NCBI GenBank assembly: GCA_964200185.2
Contig: CAXNAD020000259.1
Location: forward strand, 1-23,249
Direction: 5' to 3'
Length of the DNA: 23,249 nt
Source: Choristocarpus tenellus KU-1152
Taxonomy: Eukaryota; Phaeophyceae
Positions 1-12,400 of the stretch are shown here, one piece after another. The notes under the pieces were generated by a model. That model was not told where the DNA came from, did not search any database, and saw only the letters and a program-made list of their open reading frames with translations. The number at the start of each line of letters is the position of its first letter. The first letter of the stretch is position 1. A program made the position numbers and the translations under genes.

Positions 1-155
1 GGGGGTCTACACCAGGGTGTCAATTTGGGTCAAAATCAGGAAAAGTGCATCTACATTATCCATCCGACGTATACCACCAAATCACACAAAAATCGCGACA
101 TGAAAAAATTGATCCCATATAGACAGCCGCCATCCCCCACCAGATATTTCGAGCC
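1..155 (+). mobile_element. MITE-like element copy A, cut by the window start
   Basis: Matches copy D over its length, sharing TCTACACCAGGGTGTC near the left and CAGATATTTCGAGCC at the right terminus, with a diverged core between. The left terminal repeat is missing because the window starts inside the G run. There is no coding capacity. Confidence 0.75.
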
Positions 156-715
156 CGGGTCAGTCAGTGAGAAACCTCCCCTTCTGGTGCAGACTCAAAA
201 TACTTCAGGTAACAATTTACCGTTCCAGTAGTATTACTGTCAACGCCTGGAGGACACCTGACCTAAGATAGGAAAAGGCGTGACACGAACATATTGTTAT
301 GTTGGTAATAGGTACTGAGACACACATGGACTCCGATGGAGCTGCAAATGCAGTTTGGAGTAGCTAACCAGACATGCAACAGCAATTCACTCGTGGCATT
401 GAATGATAAGGAAGTAGATTATAGATGTCTTGTTATCCCAGCTGTATTATTCTATTCTATGTTGCAATAATAAATATACGAGAGTAAGTGTATCAATACG
501 TACGAGTGTACTGGGTGGTCAGGCAATGCCTCTTTATAGTTCAGTCTAGCGTAGAGAACAGACATCAAGCCGGTGAACACATTCCTAATCTAATATATCA
601 TCAAAGGAGACATGTTCATGTGACATATCATCTTTACGCAGGGATTGTCGAACAAGTTAGGGGCTTAATATTATTGAAAGGGTTGGAAACCAAGTGCAAG
701 AGATTGAACTATGTT

Positions 716-939
716 GGCTCAAAGTGTTTGGGGGGGGGTCCCAGCTGTCTGTTTGGGGCCTATTTTTCCATGTCGCGATTTTTGGGTGGTTTGGTTGTAT
801 GCGTCGGATGGATAATGTGAGTTCACTTCTCCTGGTCAGGGCCCGAATGGACACTCTGGTGTAGAACCCCCCCCCCCCCCCCAAAATTTTTTGGGTTCTG
901 GTTTAGGAGNNNNNNNNCCCCCCCCAGATACTTTGAGTC
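716..939 (-). mobile_element. MITE-like element copy B, inverted, with assembly gap
   Basis: The reverse complement matches copies A and D (TCTACACCAGAGTGTCC, then the shared core). The ends are inverted repeats: GGCTCAAAGTGTTTGGGGG at 716 and the complement of GACTCAAAGTATCTGGGGG at 939. The element is flanked by GTT on both sides (713-715, 940-942), a candidate 3-bp target duplication. An extra stretch at 883-917, including eight N, sits between two C runs and may be an assembly fault. Confidence 0.75.
910..917. other. Assembly gap (8 N)
   Basis: Eight undetermined bases lie between two long C runs inside element copy B. This is most simply a failure to resolve a homopolymer; the true length is unknown. 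Confidence 0.98.
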
Positions 940-2770
940 GTTAGATTTGAATAGATGGGAACACTCAGGGGCTTTAACTTTTGCAAGCGATAGCCAAGAA
1001 TATTCAAGAATTTGGATGAAGTGAAGGAAGTAAGCTTTAGAAGGAAAGACTGACAGGAGATTTATATTGTAGGGAAGAAAAGTGAAGGCACTTTCCCTAG
1101 GATAGAAAAAGGAAAGGGGTGGATGCTACAGGAATCTCAATTTCTCAGGGAAAACAAGCAAGGGGTTTCGGAGGAAAGTAGAGGGCACCTGACAATATGA
1201 TGCAGGAAAGGCAGGAAAAGGGTGGACATTTGGGTGCTTGGGCTCCTTGTGTGTAAGATAGCGATAGGTGTATGTGAAAAGAACAGTCTGTGTGTGTTAG
1301 ACATCTGGAAGAGGGCAGAGATTAAAGAGACTTGAATTAGCATGAAATGGGACGATAGGGATGAACACTTCAGTGCTTACCCTCTTTGCGTAACATAACA
1401 TGGTACTGTTGAAGAAAGTGCCTCGTATTAGGACACATGGAGTACACATAGTTCACATTAGTCCAGCAAGAGAAGATGTTTGATATGTGATCCAGCTTTT
1501 TGTAATAACCGTAGCAAAATACAAATTTGGCTACTTTTCTAGTATTGATCGCTTTCCAACTGAATAGTTACACAGTCCTTTCCTCTCTCCGCCATGACAC
1601 ATTAAAAAAAATATTTACAACAGGATCTTTTCTACCCTTCATTATGACAACTATTTTATAAAAGCTTCTTCCTGTTGGTATTTGCTTTTTTTTTTGGCAG
1701 GGGGACGTGGGAGAGAGAGTGGGGAACCTCCTATTACTGTTGTGTGCAAAGTAAAATTGTCTCCCTAAAAAGTGAAAAAAAGCGATTTGGAAAGTAGAAA
1801 CCGAGTTTTGATGCCAATATATACATTGTTGATGCGTCTAAAATCCAAATATTGTGAATGGTGTGATTCACTCAGAGAAGGGTGGTGAATAGAATCATTA
1901 GGGAAGAAAGATCAGGTGGACCAAGATGAACCGTAACCGCACAAAGGTAAGGTTGGACAAGAACAAAAGTGGATCACCATAATGACAAGAGGCGATGTCA
2001 AAGGGAATCTTTCGAATCTTGATATCTTTGAATGAAAACAGTCCGCGTTTGGGGCTGGTCTCTTGAACAGATCCCATAGTATCTGTCTTGTTGAAGATCC
2101 TCTGCTAGATTAAAGGATTGGTGACACATAAGCCTTGTGAAGGTGTATCGTATACAGCAAAAACATAATAAAAACACACAAAGCTTTTTGCCAGAGTATC
2201 CTAATGTTTTATTGGGGTATATAACGTATCAAAAATATATTTGATTTGCATACTAAAAAAAAGATAAAAATATTCTCGACATTTGATATTGGAAAGTCTT
2301 CATCTGTCACAGTTACGACAGCGATTACTTTTGCTTTGCTCACCAATCCTGGTTTAATATTTTTTTCAGTTTGCATTCCACCTATTCTTCTCCTCCCCAT
2401 TGTACCATTTGTGACCAACCAGTGTGACCCCTTTGCCACTGATTTCCAGTCACCACCCCACCCTTCAACCCCACAACACCATTACTGTAGGACTGTACTC
2501 TGAAGTAACAGTAATACATGCAGTAGTGCGTATATTAATATGTTGCGGAGAATGTTACATAATACTGCTGCTAAAAAAGAAAACTCGTTTTTGGTGCCAA
2601 ATTTGTTCCCTGTTATTTCATACCCACTACAACTACTGTAATACCATCCATTTCTTTCTGATGTGTATGTCAATCATACAGTACTAGTACTAGCTTTACC
2701 AACAAAATGCAACCAACACTACAACAAGTAGCAGCAACAGCCAATGACCACTTTTTCAAATGAAGTTAGT

Positions 2771-2776
2771 TTTATT
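2771..2776 (-). terminator. Possible polyadenylation signal for SRP54
   Basis: AATAAA on the minus strand about 570 bases after the stop codon, the nearest exact hexamer I noticed. Many algae do not rely on this hexamer, so this is a weak call. Confidence 0.2.
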
Positions 2777-3347
2777 ACAACAGCGAAGTACAATCTTTTC
2801 ATCATGCTCATTCTTGTTGTTGTAGGTGTAAGAACTGGTACTCGTAGCAGCAACTAGCTGCATCCTTCTAATAATTGATCTCGCCATGATATTCAGATTG
2901 CTACCACAATGCTCATTGTTGCCATCATTTAAGATTTATCATCACCTCTTGCATCGTTGACATGATTATACCTGCTAGGCTTCTGACCTGACTCTTCGCT
3001 TGATACATTCCTTTCCTAAAGAGGAGGAAATAGGTTTGTGACTTCACCAGTACGGTAAACAGCTGCAACAGTCTGTGTATTAGGGTACCCTCCTTGGATG
3101 AAGCTGTCCTGACAACATGTTCGCCTGTTGCATTTTCTCTACTTGAAACAACTACGTAAAAAAAACTGCCCTTCCATCAGTTGCTGCATTTACAACCCCT
3201 ATTGGATGAGGAATGGAGAGTGTGCTGAGATACATACGCCACCTTGGCCAGTACCTATCAATCACTCAAACTTAGGCCCAACGTCAAAATGGTATCATTT
3301 CTGGTCCTTTTCTATTTTCTCGTAAGATGGTCTTGAGTTCCAACCAA

Positions 3348-3420
3348 TCACTTGCCGAAGCCCTTTATTCCACCTGTATTCTTCTTCTTCTTGTTCTTCC
3401 CAGCCATCCTTCGCTGTTGC
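3348..3420 (-). CDS. cpSRP54: SRP54 exon 12: basic C-terminal tail and stop
   Basis: Codes the last base of codon 540, residues 541-563 and TGA. The acceptor is CCCCTGTAG. The tail [20 protein letters not shown] ends in FGK; a basic stretch followed by KGFGK resembles the end of cyanobacterial and other bacterial Ffh. The Lys run could be taken for the basic cpSRP43-binding motif of plant cpSRP54, but no plant-type context surrounds it. Confidence 0.9.
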
Positions 3421-6400
3421 CTACAGGGGATAAGATCGAGGTGTGCTACCATTGATGTGGTTCTTGTATTGAGTTATGGGACACTTAATGCATGCATGAA
3501 GGAACTTGAAAATGCACAAAACAATAGTTGCAAGCCACAAAACGTAATGCCGATCCATTGAGATACTATCCTTGAAGCAATGCAGCAACAGCTAACAGGG
3601 TAGTATGGTGCCTTTACAAAAAAACAAACTGAATCGAGGTTACAAAAGTAGATTTTTTTTCTGTACCTTTATCCCTCACAGCTCAATCTAATTAGGAGCA
3701 ATAACAAGTGTCATCAACGGTTAATCACAAGTTACAAGAGTGTCTTGTCCTTGTCTGACATAACCAATTGTGCCTTGACACACATTAAGCTGGCTACCTT
3801 CACCGTCCGAGAAGATCTCTATGTCAAGCCACTGAGTGTACTGTGTATTATTAGTGCATGAGTATACAGGAGCTTTCAATATGTTTCAACTGTATGTAAT
3901 ATATATATATATATATTTCTTTGCAAATTTTATGCACAAAAAAAGGTCGTAACCTTCTCAAATAATACTCTTGAACTGCATGAACTGTTCATTTGCCCTC
4001 ACCTGTTGCCCAAAGACATCGCACTTTCTGAGTCCACCGGCATATTCCCGACACCATTCATCAAATTGGCAGCATCAAGGTTCCCATCTTTCCCTTGCAT
4101 CTTCTTGCCCATTCTTGACATCATACTTCGCATTTGCTGAAAGTCAGATATAAAAGACTGTAAAAGCAGTTAGCAAGAACAACATAAATACATCAGATGG
4201 GCAAAGTCCCTGGATTATCAAACAAGAGGCAAAAATCATTGAGTGCATGCACTGTTGTTCAAACGCGAAGCTTTACACAAGTCTCTCACCTGGTACTAGT
4301 CTCCTCTCCGGATGTACACAGTACACAGTACGTCGAATTGAAAAACCAAATTTTGAAAACTTTACATTACAGAGGCAAAAGTACACTAAATTTCACACAA
4401 TCTCCAAGGCAGCATAAGATTGAAAGTTCCCCTGAATTAAGTTCAACTAAAAGCAAAGTGATCTGGGGTTGATACTCCAATGGTAGAATATAGTCACATC
4501 GCGGACAACCAATAGAAAGAGAGCAGTAGTTCAACACCATTCAGAACACTGGTTGTCTCTACCAAATGAACACTTTGTAGGCATTCCTATCCCGAACGCA
4601 GCAGTCTAAAACCAAGTGATGCTGTTACCAATTCAAGATTCGAAGAGGTGTCTAAAGCGTACCAGTTATCGCGTACTTCTGAGCATTACTACCAACCATC
4701 AGAAAACAAATGCTAAAAAAATAAATAAATCAATTATGTGTATATGTACAGTCCACATACTCAAGGATAGAATGTATACCGATGTGGCTTATACTGATAC
4801 TGGGAAGTCCTTTGTCCGACAGGGACATAGCAGAGAGTTCATAGTCAAGGCAGGGATCTGCACCTTGTGAATTGCAGCCATATAAGGGTCCTACTAACAC
4901 TGTTTTCCGCGAGCAATCTGATTACAACAACCTCGCACACTCATTTACTTGTCTTGTGAAAGAAGTTCATCAAAGTGAGAATCCATATCATGTCACCTTA
5001 TGGGATTTGGGGTAGAAGTCCGCTATGCGCATAGATAGACTTGTTCTAAATGGTGTTTACAGGAAAATGCAAGGCTTTGGAAAAAGGGGGTTGTGTCGAT
5101 GTGTGATTGGTATTTGATTTGAGATCAAATTGATAATTATCTTCTGGACACACCACAACCGGAACTGTGTTGTATATACATTTTTGCTCCCAAGGAGTCC
5201 TAAGGAGGACCGCGCTTTTCATAATTCTTGTTGAACAGACAGGGATCCTATTGACAATGAAAATGTTGGTCCAGGCTACAGGACATACTACTCCTCATAT
5301 ACTAGTAACACATCGCAGATTGAGGTGAATGGGAACAACCATGGAGTGCAGACCAAACATGAGTCAAGCCTTCACAAAACTCGACAGTTAGCTGATTGGT
5401 TGCAGGGTCAAAGTGATTAGGAGAATTATGCTTTACCTACAAAAAAAAAACTTCTCTTTGAATGCTCAAGGTCAATTTCCCTCAGTGCTCCTGTGTTAGA
5501 ACCATATATGTTGGTACAAGTACAAAACTGACAGAACCACTTGGGGTCCCACTACTAAAACAGTTTTTCTACGCTTCTTCCTTTATTGAATCTTCCAAGC
5601 ATGCATTTGTACCACTGTGAATTCCTCAGCTCTTGGCGTTCTTTCCTCATCACGCAGAGACGGGACGAAATGATCGATTTTGTCCAGTGACAACTTTTAA
5701 ATGACACTACAAAGCTAGGACCTCCTTGACACAAAAGTTTAAGTAGAAACAGTGGTCATTCTTCCCAGAGAATATACTTGAACTTGGTACAAACACTGCC
5801 CTTAGCTCACATTAGCGTCCTTCATCCTCATGTCAGCATCCTTAGCAATTCGCCTTAGTCGAGCTGGTGCGGTGGGTTCCCTTGTAAGCAGATCAGGGTT
5901 CTTCCTTTCCTCCACTGTCATTGCACCAATCAGGGTTTCGGCTCTTGACATTCGTTCCTGAGAGCATTCAAATGAATGCAAAAAATGAGATAATGGCATT
6001 GTTCCTGACTACCAAGGTGTATTGAGTTGGTTGTCAGAAGATGTATGATCAACAGGGCGTATGGTAATAACCACTGCTATTGTAAGGTGCTAAATAGTCA
6101 TGACTGTATGAAGTCTAACCCTAACCCTAACCATAACCCTAACCTTACAGTATCGTACTCATGCGCAAGATTGAATCACTCTAAGGTAAAAGTCTAGCAA
6201 CAACACCATTGATATAAGGTACTACAATGTAACCAAGGATATATCACAATTTATGAGCAACATACCCTTGCACAATAGCAGCAGCATACAGTAAGGCAGG
6301 GTGAAGTAAATAGGTGACAGTAAACTCTCACATATTCTGGAGTTCTAGCTCATGTGTTACCATAGGGTATCCATAGTGGCACCACCACCTTGTCTCCACC

Positions 6401-9400
6401 AATCAACAATAACAATGTTTCAAGCTCTTACGTCATGATCTACAACCCTTGCCCAGGTAAGTGATATTGTTGGAGCCTTAAAGTTTGTAACGCCTTGACG
6501 CATCTATCCTGGCACAGATCATCATACTCTCTCTCTCTGAGTACTTGAAGAATTTATTGTTGAAGAGCTTCACTGCTTCCACAAGATACAAAGTACGAAC
6601 TCACTAGTGCCCTTGCCTGACACGGTATTGTCTGCGCAAAAGAATGGCTCAGTAACTTGACTATTGGTGAGGGAAGTATATTTTGCACAACCTGTGGAAT
6701 CGCTGTATGTGTGAAACACATGTATGTGGAGAACACAAAACACAACAACAGACTGTGACCTAGGTTCACCATCTAAATTTTTTGCCATTGCATCCTATGC
6801 TCAGCAAGCCGATGTTGCATGTCATCGTGGGGTTAGGGTTAGGGTTGGAATCATTCCCTCACACTAATTATTTTTATTTTCTGCTGTCTGCTCGCAGAAG
6901 TCGAGCGTTATTGAGGCTCAGGTCCTCAATGACGAAGTCTACTGTCTTTTTATTTTCTACTGTCCAACAAGTAACACGTCCTCATGCAGGTGAATCAATT
7001 GCGAGTCAGATATCAATGTTCTTTTTTGTCACTGCATTCATACATTCATTTAAATTTCCCCTCAAATAGCCTTTAACAGAAGTCACAAGCACATGTCTAA
7101 CAACAGGAGAACAAGGCGCAAGACATCAAGCAGGGAAAAGCGCAGAGATTTTGATGAAGGATGAACAAACAAACAAGCACGTCACAAAATAAGCTCACAG
7201 ACATGCCATGTACAGTGCCTTCCACTCAATGGGATCAGTATGACCAAAATAATACAAAATACAGCGGAGCATCTCACTGACCTCTGCATCATCCAGCTTA
7301 TCCTGCGATATCTTCCCCCCCATGCCCGGGATCATTTTTGCCACGTTGGCGATGCTCCCCATGCCCTTCATCATCCTGCTCTGTGTGAGGAAGTCGTCAA
7401 AGTCGAATGAAGCGTCCACCATCTTCTTAGCCATACGGTTAGCTTCATCCTCACTCATCTGGTGTTGGGTTTAGGTTGGGATTAGGTTGGGTTTGTATTG
7501 GGCTACTAGAATGAGAGGCGTTTGGCAGTCAGATGATCCTCACCGACACGGATTGAACTCCTACCATCAAAACACCACGCAATCAGCACACTAAAACCAT
7601 ATCTGTTGCATAAGAACACGATTCAAACATAGTCTCCCACTTGTTTCACGGATGGGTATTTCAGTACCTGTAGCATGTTTTAAATACTATTATTATTAAT
7701 AATACTATTTGAAGTGATGGGAAAAAAACAGAAAAAATCCCTAGTGGAAAAATTTGATAGACAATAACCCAAAAGAGACTTAGCATTGCAGGTTCCACAG
7801 GGGCAGACAGAGGCAACAAGGAACTGGCCATCTTGGGAGCTACTAATCCCACCCAAAAGCTCCATCAAAAAAGATCATGTCACAAGTGTTCGCTTTATGC
7901 AAAAAACAATATCACAAGGATGTTGCTGTATCCTCATTTTCACATCCTTATAGTCTAATCATGCATTGAACAGGTGTAGAATTCCAGTTCACCCAAATTC
8001 TCAAAGCACAACTTTGTTAGCATCTCAACAAGTACAGGGGAGAACTGCCACACCAACGACAAAAACCTGGAAACACATTCTACTTGGCAGCATTAAAACT
8101 TAGGGTTAGGGTTAGACAAACGCTGTCAAGTCAAGCCAATCCACTTCAGCACTTCAAAGCATCAGAAATCGGTAGCAACACTAAGTAAAGGGGGCCCCAA
8201 TTGTGGAAATATCATCACAATAAGATTAATTAGTGTCAACCAAATCAAATCAATTCCACTTTCGAAGGATCAACACAGCACCAGAACAAAGCCCTTCAAC
8301 CATATCTACTTGATTAAAATAAAAGTCAGTCACACAAGGTGCTCACAAAAAAACTCCTATCCTAAGAAAAGGGGCAATATAGTAGTAAACAAATCCACAC
8401 AAGAGATTGTCACCTGCTTCTCTGCCTTCTCAACGAGGGATACAACATCCCCCATTCCCAAGATCCGGCTGGCCATTCGTTCAGGGTAGAAAGGCTCCAG
8501 GTCACTCATCTACGCGGCGAAGAAGGGCAGCACCACAAGCAGTATATGCTTGTCATTCATGTTTCATTGAAAAAATATGTATGTATCCAAAATCTTTAAC
8601 CTAGCCCACAGTCCAAACAGCATTACATGGTCAAACCGGTGCATTCGAGAGCAATCTGCAATCAGGCATACTTGAGAAAATACAAAGAGGTCCTCCAGTC
8701 ACACCCTCCCAAAAACAATCGACAGCCTACCTGAGCCATGTCAAGGAACACAGAAAGAGGTGGAGAGTTGCGCTTCAACAAACCTAACGCAGAATGACCG
8801 CACCAACAACAGATACGGTGATGGATTACAACAAGTAGAGGACCCCCCTACCCATATCGCAAAAATGTGCAAGAACCCAATGTAAAGGTACATGACCTAC
8901 ACCAATCACTAACAACAAGGAAGCACAAAAAAAACACCTGACCAGTAAGGAACCTTCACGCAATGGATCGACTTTGCAATTGCCACAAAGGCCTCACTGT
9001 AAGCATTGACATTGAATTGCACAAAAACACACCCCGCCCCCTTTCATTGAACCTAAGAAATCATTCACCTTTTCACCAACACCAACAAACTTGATAGGCT
9101 TTCCAGATACGCCCTGTTGTGCAAGGAAGCAGCGAGGAAGGAGAGGCAACAGAGTTAAGACTTTGCGTCAGTGTCAACACCAACTCAAACCATCGTTGAA
9201 TACAAAAACTGCATTCCCACGTTCCACACCTGAACAGTGGAATCATTTTCTCCAATTGCCCACCTGAACTGACAGTGCCGAACCCCCCCGTGTGTCACCA
9301 TCTAGCTTGGTGAGTATGGCCCCTGTGATACCAATCTTCTCGTCAAACACAGACGTCAAAGTTGCAGCCTCTTGGCCGGTCATAGCATCAACTACAAGAA

Positions 9401-12400
9401 GAACTTCATCTGCCTTCGAAGCCACCTGTTTGCAATAGGACATTGACATCCTCGTAACTTGATAGGTTCGAACGATGGCCTTCAACGGTGGTACAGCTCT
9501 TTCACTTCTTGGAAACATTTCACCTCCAAGGGTAAGTGGGAAGAGACAAGATGGCACATTTCACCTCCAATGCTACTTCCCAGCGTCAAACATTGCAGCA
9601 CAGTGGTGCAAGAGCCAACTAACAGAAGGACGGACATATTTCAACAAAGAATTGCAACTCAATACGACATCCATCTCAGGAAAAGGATTCCAATTACACC
9701 ACATGCAAACAAACAAAAACGTAATAGTAATCTCCTTCCCATGACCACCGACCATGCACTTGCCTATTCTATCTTTAATTGATGCCTCTCCATCCCCTGG
9801 TCACAGGTGAACTCTACACATACCAAGATATCAAGATGTCACCGACACCATCATCTTCAAATCATGCCAGAACGATCCAATGACCCAGAAGGGATCTAGC
9901 CATTTCTATGCACACACCAAGCGTACATCAATCTCACACCTGAATGTCCTTGAGCTCCGTCATCAGTGTATCGTCCACTACCTGGCGACCCGCTGTGTCC
10001 ACCACCACTGTGTCATAGTTGTTTTCCTGTGCATATGCCAACCCAGCTAGGGTGATATCAACAGGACTTGTGTCCTGCCCCATTGAAAACACCTCCACCT
10101 GCTTCCGTCCAAGTCAAAAAAAGACTGAGAAATTCCTGAGCCCAAATACTTCAAATGGAAGAGCGTTACACTGTATGCATCTTGAATAGTGCGGGTGTTG
10201 GGGTGGGAGATCACAGCTCGGAAAAACAAGACCTACAAACCCAGAACAATCTCAACAACACATTAATGCAACCGAATATATTTTGCACTGCAAGGTGGAC
10301 AACCCTCTTAATCTTGACATACAACTCTATTCGCTGGTGTCCCCCTCACATTCAGGGGTGAAAGGAAACGTGTAAGAGCCAACTTGTACAACTTTTATCA
10401 AGACTGCATGGTACTCAGCACACACAGACACACAGACACAAACACACAAATTGATACATGGTGTTTGTAGAAGCAACCACAATTGAGATCATCGGTATGT
10501 ACAAGCTGATCTGGTCAAATACTGGACACGTTCAATCACGACGATCTCCTGCCATGTCTCGATGTTGCAAACGTCCAACACATCCACCTTTTCATGGTGA
10601 CATCAAGCGCGTTTTGGTGGCGCCTGATGACCGGGTGGTACAGTTGATGGGTCACGGACAAACGAGGAGCTTTCCAAGCGTAAGTCTGATGAGAAACGTT
10701 CTTTAAGTGTGAAAACTTCAGAACAACAAAAAGTATGTTATCTTGAAATTCGAGGCCTCGGAGGGACTCATGTTTTGCAAAAACGCACGCTTGGGGCATC
10801 TACCAGCATGACCCACCAGCGAGTAAACTGTGAATCCAAATGAGGATCAGCAAACTGGGATTTGGATTTGATTGAACATTTCTGCGTCTCTGATTCCTCG
10901 AGAGTCATATCACTATCAGCTGCCAGCATGACACAACGAGGACGGAAAATGGGCACAGGCATGTAAGGACTCATCACATAGGAAGTGGTCCCTCCCAGTG
11001 AGGTGCTCAGCAAGGAAGGGAGGAAGACTGAGCAGAAAAACTCACGGGGTTTCGCCACCAAGGCAGAGCCGAAGCAGATCACCCAGAAATGACACCTTGC
11101 AGTTGAGTGGGGCAATAGGAACAAGTTGAAGGGTGATACTGCACTCCCTGGAGGCAAGTACTTCTGTTTGTGAAAGGTCTGTACGGAGCGTGGGATGCTG
11201 TTATTGCCTCTTCATCGATCTCCATGCCTGTTTCTAACAATTTCTTTTGCTTCATTTTGGTGCACTCGGGCAGGCTGGGCAACAGCTCATCGAAATGAAC
11301 GCTGTGGAAGAGAGGATAGTCCATCCACACTGGACGAAGGTGGGCAAAACACTTGGCAAAACACTTGGCCAACAGCACCTTGAGTCTACTTGAGGTGGGA
11401 TATCAGGTGCCATGAATGCTTGACCAGTGACGAATCTCAACCTGGTTTTAAGTGAGTGCGATGATTTCAATAATGAGACGCCAGCTTTGCAGCGTATGGT
11501 ACAAAGCGGATGACATCTCTTGATCATGTCCCCAAAATGTCACCCGGAGCTACCTGGCATGGGGGCATAGAATATTCCTGGGGAACAGCATGGACGGAGT
11601 TAGGGCGTGAGATCAATGTCAAGGTTCCTGCCAATGTGCCAAGTATTCTCAGGGTGACTACTGATGTCCTTACCGGGGGGCATTGAAGAGAGTACATTGA
11701 CACCTGCCAGACTACACACCACCACAGTATATTTGTCTGGGCAAGGTTGGTATCTCAGGAGTGGACAGACAACACAATGTAGAGAGAATGGAAGGAGGCG
11801 TGAAGGTGCATCGCAGTATTCTTGATCTTGACAGTCACCATCTACTTCAAAATCGATATTACCTGCCTGCATCTTTTCCTGTGGCTGAATGCATTATAAA
11901 TACTCCTGATTAGATACTTGGAGTATCTGTCTGTTGACCATTCTGTTCATTTGTCCATGCACTTTGAGACCGAACTGTCAAGGGTGTACACAAACTTGTC
12001 TGGAGGCATTAGGCCGTATGCAATTGTATCCTGAAGTTGAGGTTGCTTGGTTGTGAGTGGGACGAAGTTGATTGTATAGATGATATTCTCCAATAGACCA
12101 TTGGCAATAAAACAAACCAAAGCTATCGACTGACGTGTCTGCAAGTACCTAAAAGCATCTCTTGGCACTCATTCATTTTTACAGCACAAGATGGAATGTC
12201 ACTATTCTTTCCATTTTCGTGACTCGCCCACATAACACCTTTTGCCTCCCCCAGATCGCCATGAAAATCTAACGACTCATAATCAATCAATAGAAATCTG
12301 TTGGTATGATATCAACTAAGTATTGCCCACAACAATAGGTCCTCTTCTCAACGGATGTATGTGTAAGGCTGGTAATAAAGTACAGTACTCCATCTAAGAG

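Larger units (their letters stand above)
1..3347. other. Region downstream of the SRP54 gene, no gene recognised
   Basis: Apart from element copies A and B, I see only short open frames at the density expected by chance, with no recognisable family on either strand. The 3' untranslated region of SRP54 must lie just below 3348. The stretch 2200-2700 is AT-rich with simple-sequence runs. Confidence 0.5.
5958..7281 (-). other. SRP54 intron 9 (1,324 bases)
   Basis: GTCAGT..CTCAG. It holds two oppositely oriented telomere-type tracts (6115-6144 and 6829-6848), a CT run near 6529-6538, and a small hairpin GCTCG-loop-CGAGC at 6890-6906. No gene seen. Confidence 0.88.
7459..8413 (-). other. SRP54 intron 8 (955 bases)
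   Basis: GTGACA..ACCAG. It contains a TTAGGG tract at 8100-8115 and, just before the acceptor, a degenerate telomere-like CCCAACCTAA run. Short open frames at 7661-7868 have no recognisable product. Confidence 0.85.

Noticed and set aside
488-820. 110-codon plus-strand frame
   Set aside because: Its 3' part runs through the inverted element copy B and its translation resembles nothing; probably chance.
4158-5810. A missing microexon in intron 10
   Set aside because: The seven residues that seemed missing are supplied by the upstream acceptor of exon 11.
6115-6144. Telomere-type repeat as a chromosome end or CRISPR-like array
   Set aside because: It is only about five short units inside an intron with unique sequence on both sides; there are no spacers and no terminal position.
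7195-7458. Separate small gene starting at ATG 7458
   Set aside because: The segment is exon 9 of the split SRP54 gene. Its ATG is internal and the residues after 7282 are intron translation.
7535-7600. tRNA-like look of GGATTGAACTCC on the minus strand
   Set aside because: The bases either side of the T-loop-like sequence do not form a five-pair stem, and no acceptor stem can be drawn.
9460-9480. GGTTCGAAC as a tRNA B box
   Set aside because: Flanking bases do not pair and there is no A box or cloverleaf around it.
9243-9557. Stand-alone GTPase fragment gene or SRP54 pseudogene pieces
   Set aside because: The fragments have correct splice ends, compatible phases and no missing conserved residues, so they form one intact gene and not scattered pseudogene pieces.
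10540-12170. Nested minus-strand gene in intron 4
   Set aside because: Several open fragments are separated by stops and frame changes, and none shows a motif I can name. At most this is a decayed element.
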